Shown here: positions 17,501 through 23,567 of the stretch, piece after piece
Position numbering within the stretch: position 1 is the first letter of the stretch
Layout of the letters: the number at the start of each line of letters is the position of its first letter
Made by a program: the position numbers and the translations under genes
Notes under the pieces: model-generated
The model's database searches: none
What the model saw: only the letters and a program-made list of their open reading frames with translations
Told to the model about the DNA's origin: nothing
Assembly (NCBI RefSeq): GCF_033763495.1
Contig: NZ_JANRKL010000062.1
Coordinates: 1 to 64,000 of the forward strand
Length of the DNA: 64,000 nt
DNA from: Haliscomenobacter sp033763495
Lineage (GTDB): Bacteria > Bacteroidota > Bacteroidia > Chitinophagales > Saprospiraceae
Reading direction: 5' to 3'

Positions 17501-19059
17501 TGCGGTTTAAGGGGAAAAGAGCATCCTACGACCTCAAAACTTATCTTCTGAAAGTCACAGATGTACCCTTTATAAAATCGGCAGATGCCATGATTATCCC
17601 CGATAGTGGCACAGTTTACATTCAGCCAAAGGCCATTATGGATTCCCTGCACAATGCCACCATCATTTGTGACACTTTGAACAAAAACCATAAAATCAAT
17701 CGCGCTACGGTGAGCATCAATGGTCGAAAGGATTACCGGGCTCACGGTTTTTATGAGTACAATGTAGCCAATAAAAAACAGGAAATTGAATTCAGCAGCA
17801 TTGTAGGTCAACGCATTGGCAAGGGAAAAGCCAGCGAAAAAGCAACCGCCACCCGGGCGGAGGGTACCGTTGCAGAGGAAGACAGTTTCATCATTGATCG
17901 GAAAACCTCCTTTTATGGAACGATCAATTTGTCTTCAGAATCCAGAAACCTGAAGTTTAATGGTTTTGCCCGCCTGGAAGCAGATAAATTGCCGGTTAGG
18001 TATTGGTTTACGCTAAAAAGTGAGGGCGACAAAAGTAATCTGGCGATTAAATACGACTCTCCAAAAAGCATCGATGGTGTGCCGCTGGAAACTGGTTTTT
18101 ACCTGAGCAAAGAAATGAGTTTTGCCTATCCCACGGTGATGATGCCTTTGTATTTCCGCAAAGACCGACCTATTCTGCCAACCAAAGGAATATTTAGATA
18201 TGATGCGACCAAAGACCAATTTACCTTTGGAGATTCCATCAAGGTTATCGCGAACAGCCTGCAGGGCTCACGCTTGATTTTTAACAACAAAACGGGCAAA
18301 GTAGAGGGCGAAGGAAAAATCAACATCGGCTCAGCGCTCAAATATGTAAAGGTTGATGCAGCTGGAAGTATTACCGGAGAATTTGCCAATATTCCTGACA
18401 GTCTGATTGGGAAAACACCCCCGCCACCTGTCGATATCGATGTGATTTCGGGGCTGAGTATGCGCATTCCCGACAAATTGATGCGCATCATGCAAAACGA
18501 AATCGAAGCCGCAGGTTTTGGTTCAGAAACGGTCAATTACCTCACCGATTTACCTTACTACCAACGGCGAATGACCATGCTTTTTCCTGAAGATGAAAGT
18601 GTTACCAAAGCCATAGCAGAAATCAGCACAGGATTGGCAGAACTGCCTAAAAAGTACAATACCTACAACTTCCTGCTCTCGGGTTTGAAGATGCGCTGGG
18701 ACATGGATTACCAATCTTTTGTCAGCACCAAGGATAAGATTGGCCTAATCTCTATGAATGGTACCATGGTCAATAAAGTAATGACTTCCTACGTGGAGTA
18801 CAAAATGCCAAGTAACGACGATGATCGGGTTTACTTTTACCTCAAGTTACCCAACGATATTTATTACTACTACGGGTACAAGCAAGGCATTTTGGAAATG
18901 ACCTCCAACGACAGCCGCTTCATGGATGAGGCCAATAAGATGAAAAAAACCGAGTTGGTACTCAAAATGGAGGATGGAGAGAATTTCGAAATCCAGATTG
19001 TAGACAATAACCGGGCCCAGGCTTTTGTCCAACGGGTGAAGGTGGCGGGGAAGAAATAA
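14512..19059 (+). CDS. Very large exported protein of unknown function
   Basis: This is a 1515-residue protein with a clear signal peptide (MKIFFRHSIATLFFLGFCLALFAQ). I recognise no named domain. It is rich in short beta-strand-like stretches and in Asp-Ser and Lys-Asp turns, suggesting a long beta-structured periplasmic or surface protein. Repeated motif types such as GxGxI..GxAxLES and KANSLQGSRLIFNNKTGKVEGEGKI are reminiscent of the layered beta repeats seen in LptA/AsmA-type proteins; this is only a loose likeness. There is no lipobox, TonB plug, sorting domain or C-terminal T9SS signal that I can see. The gene stands after prmA and is not obviously linked to it. Confidence 0.88.
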   Translation: MKIFFRHSIATLFFLGFCLALFAQRPEKFAVETPEFLSQLGAFMSSSKNEVLEKTYKEFDGIFRAGSFSTVEGERVIRTCNYMLTRRLSPNPHFQAYLNALMAFKGTMPDEQKFGEWHLILDSLLLSGNHQTTQFSDYISFSTQFFKNKAFNKAEPASTVWKIYSDKIHLRYKNKQPYLMMEEGNLVASRKNDSIRLANTSGTYYPLKGEWVGKGGQVGWQRVGLDSTVITELGNYKLDVNKGLYETDQAYLVYPQYFGNQKIPGQFSDKVSTDGQGSYPRFNSANKDMEIKNFADGVRFRGGFNLEGTTIYGTGSGNRRAILEIYDKKNQRIFKGTARRFSVRRGQQIGGEGVESVFYYKKDSLYHPSVNFRYTIKDQVLHLYRGERGSDRNPFFSSNHQINFDADNFKAYLAKDSVVIGDRSVSFARKEPVKFESLQYFNKKDYDQLQSISTSNPLAKLKQLTDEIGVKDIYADEYARKLNPTFKVENITSLIYDLVGQGFIRYDADSLLIHVQDKVQHYYNSYMQRSDYDQLRILSKTDSANATLNLKDNSIRIIGVKWLEFSRLQQVGVLPDSSTIVMRQNRDIDSKGLLKAGFSELRSNKLHFDYGKFSVSSDSFKYWRLFVPDKLPKTHKMEEINPFALTSDIENFKATLIIDAEGNRSGKNDVPIFPNLNSRSASYVYYDGKYYDGKKNPFVKDTLYKRDSFYFELKPFFFNSLDNYVKEMVNFRGKLVSAQIFPDFEETLKVREHDYSLGFLHKTPEKGYPVYKVKGRFAGELDLSNKGLWGKGKIQYLGATLESEDVHFLPKLMTAGAKDFDLAEKRSKEEEVPQVHGELVRLNWKPYRDSMYVRSEKNAFQIFKTGEHTLTGTLALTPGGLKGNGLLDWPQAALSSKQFNFGAFSAKADTTALKIKAEEAGAIAIQSDRLRSDVDFDKQLGRFKALDEYLETKLPLNQYVTSMNEFIWEMNNSMIRFKSDSTKMGTFTSVHPDQDSLRFKGKRASYDLKTYLLKVTDVPFIKSADAMIIPDSGTVYIQPKAIMDSLHNATIICDTLNKNHKINRATVSINGRKDYRAHGFYEYNVANKKQEIEFSSIVGQRIGKGKASEKATATRAEGTVAEEDSFIIDRKTSFYGTINLSSESRNLKFNGFARLEADKLPVRYWFTLKSEGDKSNLAIKYDSPKSIDGVPLETGFYLSKEMSFAYPTVMMPLYFRKDRPILPTKGIFRYDATKDQFTFGDSIKVIANSLQGSRLIFNNKTGKVEGEGKINIGSALKYVKVDAAGSITGEFANIPDSLIGKTPPPPVDIDVISGLSMRIPDKLMRIMQNEIEAAGFGSETVNYLTDLPYYQRRMTMLFPEDESVTKAIAEISTGLAELPKKYNTYNFLLSGLKMRWDMDYQSFVSTKDKIGLISMNGTMVNKVMTSYVEYKMPSNDDDRVYFYLKLPNDIYYYYGYKQGILEMTSNDSRFMDEANKMKKTELVLKMEDGENFEIQIVDNNRAQAFVQRVKVAGKK

Positions 19060-19071
19060 TTTCGGAATGGG

Positions 19072-19108
19072 GATTTCGGATTTCGGAGGTGCTCCGAAAT
19101 CCGAAATC
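19072..19108. terminator. Perfect 16-bp hairpin between convergent genes
   Basis: GATTTCGGATTTCGGA (19072-19087) and its exact reverse complement (19093-19108) enclose a 5-nt loop. The hairpin sits between the stops of the giant exported protein gene (plus strand) and the SDR gene (minus strand), and probably terminates both. Confidence 0.65.
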
Positions 19109-19124
19109 TTGAAACCTGAAATCA

Positions 19125-19937
19125 TCACACCCCACTAAAAGCCAAAAATCCACCATCCACATTAATGGTTGTTCCAGTCACAAAAGAGGAAGCGTCGCTC
19201 AACAGCCAAACGAGTGCGCCAATGAGTTCATCCGGGTCTCCCAAGCGTTTAAAAGGGGTGTTTTGCACAATCAATTCACCACGAGAAGTAAAGCTGCCAT
19301 CAGGATTTGTCAACAAAGTGCGGTTTTGTTCGGTCAGGAAAAAACCGGGCACCAGGGCATTCATCCGCACCTTATCACCATAGCGATTGGCCATTTCGAG
19401 GGCGAACCAGCGTGTGTAACTGTCGATCGCCGATTTTCCCATGCTGTAGCCCAATACCCGGGTAATGGCAGATGTGGAAGATACTGAAGAAATATTGACA
19501 ATGCTGCCCCCGTTTTCGGCAATCGTGCGGCCAAAAACCTGAGTCGGCATTAAAGTGCCGTACAAATTTAGGTCCATTACCTTGCGCATGCCCTCCATGT
19601 TCAGGTTAAAGATGTCGCCACCTGGCGGAACAACGCCCTCTGGCATATTGCCACCGGCTCCATTCACCAAGCCATCAATGCGGCCAAAAGCATCGAGCAT
19701 TTTATCCCTGGCTGCATTGAGTTGGGATTCTTGCATGACATCTGCAATCAGGGCGATAGCTTTTCCTCCCGTTTGGGTGATGGCGGTGGCTCTGGCCTGA
19801 GCCACTTCTTCATTTCTGCCTAAAATACCTATGGCTCCACCTGCAGCGGCAATACCTTTGATGAAAGAGTTGCCCAAAATCCCAGTACCTCCGGTAACAA
19901 TTACGGCCTTACCTTGTAGTGAAAACTGTGCATTCAT
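19125..19937 (-). CDS. SDR family oxidoreductase, D-mannonate oxidoreductase-like
   Basis: This 270-residue short-chain dehydrogenase has the NAD(P)-binding motif VTGGTGILGNSFIKG, the NAGG-type segment VNGAGGN, a catalytic serine in NISSVSST and the YxxxK pair in GYSMGKSAIDSYTRWFALEMA. The C-terminal DGGFLAFSGV closes the fold. The long insert around MPEGVVPPGGDIFNLN and the pattern NRTLLTNPDGSFTSRG are those of proteins annotated as D-mannonate or fructuronate oxidoreductases in Bacteroidota; this assignment is by likeness. The start is the ATG at 19937. The gene is the last of the minus-strand SusC/SusD locus, separated from the Gfo/Idh gene by an inverted repeat. Confidence 0.85.
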   Translation of the reverse strand: MNAQFSLQGKAVIVTGGTGILGNSFIKGIAAAGGAIGILGRNEEVAQARATAITQTGGKAIALIADVMQESQLNAARDKMLDAFGRIDGLVNGAGGNMPEGVVPPGGDIFNLNMEGMRKVMDLNLYGTLMPTQVFGRTIAENGGSIVNISSVSSTSAITRVLGYSMGKSAIDSYTRWFALEMANRYGDKVRMNALVPGFFLTEQNRTLLTNPDGSFTSRGELIVQNTPFKRLGDPDELIGALVWLLSDASSFVTGTTINVDGGFLAFSGV

Positions 19938-20050
19938 AAATGTTTGTTGCTTATAGTTTGAATCGGACCAATATTTAATTGATGCCAAAAGAAAAGGGCA
20001 AGGTATAGAATTTGTATACCCTGCCCAATTCAATGACAAAAAATATTTAG

Positions 20051-20172
20051 GAGAAGTTTAGGAGGTTGAGGGAGGTTGAGAAGGTTTAGGCTACCGCAGC
20101 GATTTTGACAAGGACTTTGTCTAAGCCACTGCGGCAGCCTAAACCTTCTCAACCATCTCAACTTTCTCAACC
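20051..20172. repeat. Inverted repeat with GGTTGAG arms and GACAAGGACTTTGTC core
   Basis: The left arm (about 20051-20099; GAGAAGGTTTAGGCTACCGC) pairs with the right arm (about 20129-20172; reverse order, CAGCCTAAACCTTCTC). The spacer contains GACAAGGACTTTGTC at 20107-20121, identical to the spacer core of the element at 41.5 kb. It separates the SDR gene from the upstream Gfo/Idh/MocA gene and could form a very strong RNA hairpin. Confidence 0.8.
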
Positions 20173-20175
20173 TAT

Positions 20176-21510
20176 TTAGTACTTAAACACTTTCCCTCCA
20201 GCCAGTACTTCCTGCTTTTTGGCATCAAAAGTGACTCTTTCACCCGTGCGCCAGGCTGCATTGGACATGATGGTCGCAATCGAGTGTTGGTAACCAGCTT
20301 CGATTGGTGCATTGGGCTCTTTGCGGCTGCGCACACATTCCATCCAGTTTTTGATGTGGTTGAAAGTGAGGCTATCACCACCCGTATTGGCGTCTGTTTC
20401 TACCTTGATGCCTTCCAGTTTCAGCGGTTGCAACAAGTTTGCTTTCATACCCATCGCAGCGGCTTCCCGTTCGCGCAAGCCTCCGGTAGAAGAGATTTCA
20501 TTGGTATCCAAATTGATCATCCCACCATTTGAGTAGTACAATTCTTTGGTATCTCCGGCAGCGTTTGAGAACCTGGACGTAAATTGAACCTGAAAGCCAG
20601 AAGTAGGATCATTCAGGGGCCCATAGTCAAACACCACCGTAAGGGTATCCGCGTTTTTACGGCCATCTTTCCACTGGTAAATTCCACCATTGGCAACAAC
20701 GCTACGTGGATGGGGCAAACCACTGAACCAGTGCACAGTATCGATCTGGTGGCTCATCCATTGCCCGGGGATTCCAGAAGAATAAGGCCAGAACAAGCGG
20801 TATTCCAAATATTTGCGTGGGTCAAAAGCTTCAAAAGGACGGTTCATCAAATACCGCTTCCAATCCACATCGGATTCTTTAAGGTTTTTGACCAGTTCAG
20901 GCCGGCGCCAACGGCCAGGCTGATTGACATTCCACATCAGTTCCACCATCACAATGGGACCAAATTTACCCGACTTGATGTAATCCGCTGCGGCGTGGTA
21001 GTTGGGACCACTCCGGCGTTGTGAACCAATTTGTACAATTTTTTTTGAGTCCCGTACAGCTTTGAGCACTGCCCGGTTGTCTTCCATGGTTTCAGCCAGG
21101 GGTTTTTCAGAGTAGGTATCACAACCCGCTTTTACTGCTTCGATGGTATGCAGCGCGTGTTGGAAGTCGGCGGTACTGATGAATACCGCATCTACCATTT
21201 TGGAGGCGTACAGTTCGTCATTGTTGTTAAAAACCTTGACGTCACTGCCCAATTGTTTGTCAATAAAGGCTTTTCCTTCTTCCCGGCGGCGATTCCAGAT
21301 ATCTGACAAGGCCACCATTTCGAAGTTCATCTCTTTCATCAAAGCTTTGAAAGGAGGGACGTGAGAAGACCTGAAACGATCCGAAAAACCTACACAACCC
21401 ACTCTAACCCGATCGTTGGAACCAAGTATCCTGGCGTAGCTCTTGGCCGAAATTCCAACCGTTGCACCAGCCATAGCTGATTTGATGATAAATTCTCTGC
21501 GTGATGCCAT
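20176..21510 (-). CDS. Gfo/Idh/MocA family oxidoreductase, exported type
   Basis: This 444-residue protein has a twin-arginine-like N-terminus (SRREFIIKSAMAGATVG), typical of the many exported Bacteroidota members of this family. The NAD-binding Rossmann part includes RVGCVGFSDR, FISTADFQHALHTIEAVKAG and the catalytic EKPLAETMEDN segment, where the EKP lysine is conserved. The C-terminal half forms the substrate domain. The substrate is probably a sugar or sugar acid. The ATG at 21510 is chosen; upstream in-frame codons up to 21651 run through a 28-bp palindrome and are not credible. It lies between the SDR and susD genes on the same strand. Confidence 0.88.
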   Translation of the reverse strand: MASRREFIIKSAMAGATVGISAKSYARILGSNDRVRVGCVGFSDRFRSSHVPPFKALMKEMNFEMVALSDIWNRRREEGKAFIDKQLGSDVKVFNNNDELYASKMVDAVFISTADFQHALHTIEAVKAGCDTYSEKPLAETMEDNRAVLKAVRDSKKIVQIGSQRRSGPNYHAAADYIKSGKFGPIVMVELMWNVNQPGRWRRPELVKNLKESDVDWKRYLMNRPFEAFDPRKYLEYRLFWPYSSGIPGQWMSHQIDTVHWFSGLPHPRSVVANGGIYQWKDGRKNADTLTVVFDYGPLNDPTSGFQVQFTSRFSNAAGDTKELYYSNGGMINLDTNEISSTGGLREREAAAMGMKANLLQPLKLEGIKVETDANTGGDSLTFNHIKNWMECVRSRKEPNAPIEAGYQHSIATIMSNAAWRTGERVTFDAKKQEVLAGGKVFKY

Positions 21511-21571
21511 ATTTGACAAATTGAAAGGTTGAAAATAGTTTGGGTGCATGATAAAATCGGAGCAAGGCATG

Positions 21572-21599
21572 GTAGAGACGCACGGCCGTGCGTCTCTAC
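21572..21599. repeat. Perfect 28-bp palindrome
   Basis: The half-site GTAGAGACGCACGG is followed directly by its reverse complement, giving a 28-bp palindrome with no spacer. It lies in the 303-bp gap between susD and the Gfo/Idh gene. Palindromes of this wording occur as dispersed repeats in other genomes; here I see one copy. Confidence 0.8.
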
Positions 21600-21748
21600 A
21601 ACCCGTATCTTCCGTCATTTTTGAGCTGCCCCGATTTTGGCATACACTCAAATTGTTTGATAGTAATTAGACGGCTGAAATTGGTTTTACCCCAAGGGGA
21701 AAGCCTGTTTTTTGTAAAAGTAGTAGTAGGAACAACTGCAGCAGCGCC

Positions 21749-21787
21749 AACCACAGAGGTTTGGGAAATGCCCGCGCCTCTGTGGTT
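21749..21787 (-). terminator. Hairpin just after susD
   Basis: AACCACAGAGG (21749-21759) pairs perfectly with CCTCTGTGGTT (21777-21787) around a 17-nt loop. It begins about 27 bp downstream of the susD stop on the minus strand. It may reduce read-through into the oxidoreductase genes, as is common after SusC/SusD pairs. The rest of the 21511-21813 gap holds only the 28-bp palindrome. Confidence 0.5.
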
Positions 21788-21813
21788 ACGCACTCATTAT
21801 GAAAAGCAATAGA

Positions 21814-23532
21814 TTAATACCCAGGATTCTGAGGGAAGCTAGCTGCTCCACCCGTAGTCCGGTCGATCTGATCCTGTGGGATCGGACGCAAAACGTGGAA
21901 ATCCTTGATGTTTGGTGCACCATCAGGGTTGTAAGTCCGCACGCGCTGAACGAGGTTACCCCAACGCTTCAGGTCAAACCAGCGGTGCATTTCACCCAAC
22001 AACTCACGTTCTCTTTCTTCCATGATGAAGTCCATGGTTGCTTGAGCTTCGGTGATTTCCATCGCGGCTTGTTTGCCTGGCCAGGCGGCACGGCGACGTA
22101 CGGCGTTGATGAAGGGAACTGCTTCTGCAGCTTTGTTCTGCATGATGAGCGCCTCAGCAGCCATCAAGTAGGTTTCACCCAGGCGGAACATAAAGAAGTC
22201 GCGGCTACCTTGCTCGTAAGTACGGTCTGGACGGGTTTGGTCCATGTGTTTAACCAGGGTAGGGAAGAGGTTAGCTCTATATAAGCTAGGCACCAACACC
22301 TGATATTTTTTCTTGGCTCTCTCTTCTACAGGCATTTCATAACCCGGGATAAACATGGTGGTATCACCGGAGGCAAAAGTCAAAGACTTCTTAGATGTGT
22401 CCCAAGTAGTATTGTATGTTCCTGGCTTATTACACAGCCATGTATCACGGAAAGTTTTCTTGTAACGGGAATCATTGACCCGATCTTCAAATTTGAACAC
22501 CACATTCAATAGATAATCTGTTGGGCGGAAACGTTTGAACGGACGGCCATAGAATACATCACGTTGCATACCAGGTTGGGTGTCGTATTCCATACCAAAG
22601 TAAAGGTGAGCATTGTTGCCGTTACCACTGGCATTATTACCCAAGCCGCTACCCACGTTATTTGTACCTACGGTAGGTCCAAAGTTGGTCAATGGGTCGG
22701 TAGAGTACTGACAAGACATGATCACTTCACTATTGACCTCGGCAGCACCCTGTTCCCAAAGTTTCGCAAAATCGGGCACCAAACTGTAACTGTAGTTTTT
22801 GATCACATTCTGAGCATGGGTTGCAGCTTTGGCAAAGTCGTCAGCAGCTTTGGCTTCAGATGTTGCCTTGGTCAAATAAACCCGAGCCAGCAAATGCTCA
22901 CATGCTCCTTTGGTCACCCGACCATACTGAGCCTGGCTAACGGGTAAATCTGCTAATGCAGATTCCAGGTCGGCTAGAATAGCCTTGTAAATTTCAGGTA
23001 CGGGAGTACGTGAAGCAGCTTTTTGTACCTCTTTATTTTCCTTCAAAGTCAAGTGTACTGCCCCGAACATTTGCACCAGCAAAAAATAGTCGTGTGCGCG
23101 CAAAAACTTGGTTTCAGCAACCCTGATTTTTTGGGTGGCAGCATCTAAACCAGGGATGGTAGTGCCAGCACGGTCAATTACGGCATTGGCAGTGTTGATT
23201 GCTGTATAGAAATAATTCCAAAAATCCCGGGTGACCGATAGACGGCTATCCATTTGTGAAGTGTACTGATTCACAAACTTGAAACTTCCATCAGCCCCCA
23301 TGGTATAAGTATCCGTGCCAAAAGTAGTAAGCGTAAACGCTCCTTCGCGGCCATACCAGTCGCGCAGGGTGGAGTACGTTGCTTCGACGGCATCTTCAAA
23401 ACCTGCTTTGGAATCAAGGTACAAACCACTGATCTGACTCACCGGAACTTCTTCCAAAAGATCTTCACAAGCAGGTGTAAACAACAACACCGTTGCAAAG
23501 GTTATTAATTTAATAACATGCACTTTTTTCAT
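21814..23532 (-). CDS. SusD/RagB family nutrient-binding lipoprotein
   Basis: This 572-residue outer-membrane lipoprotein is the surface glycan-binding partner of the SusC-like channel. The signal sequence ends in a lipobox (LLFTPACEDLLEE, acylated Cys22). The SusD/RagB helical domain follows, with typical C-terminal patterns: FRLGETYLMAAEALIMQNK, AVPFINAVRRRAAWPG, FIMEERERELLGEMHRWFDLKRWG and FHVLRPIPQDQID. The tail ASFPQNPGY is a common SusD ending. It lies 35 bp after the susC gene on the same strand, so the two form one unit. The ligand is not predictable from this sequence. Confidence 0.96.
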   Translation of the reverse strand: MKKVHVIKLITFATVLLFTPACEDLLEEVPVSQISGLYLDSKAGFEDAVEATYSTLRDWYGREGAFTLTTFGTDTYTMGADGSFKFVNQYTSQMDSRLSVTRDFWNYFYTAINTANAVIDRAGTTIPGLDAATQKIRVAETKFLRAHDYFLLVQMFGAVHLTLKENKEVQKAASRTPVPEIYKAILADLESALADLPVSQAQYGRVTKGACEHLLARVYLTKATSEAKAADDFAKAATHAQNVIKNYSYSLVPDFAKLWEQGAAEVNSEVIMSCQYSTDPLTNFGPTVGTNNVGSGLGNNASGNGNNAHLYFGMEYDTQPGMQRDVFYGRPFKRFRPTDYLLNVVFKFEDRVNDSRYKKTFRDTWLCNKPGTYNTTWDTSKKSLTFASGDTTMFIPGYEMPVEERAKKKYQVLVPSLYRANLFPTLVKHMDQTRPDRTYEQGSRDFFMFRLGETYLMAAEALIMQNKAAEAVPFINAVRRRAAWPGKQAAMEITEAQATMDFIMEERERELLGEMHRWFDLKRWGNLVQRVRTYNPDGAPNIKDFHVLRPIPQDQIDRTTGGAASFPQNPGY

Positions 23533-23567
23533 GTTATGACTATTTTGTTTGAATGAGTGATTAAAAA

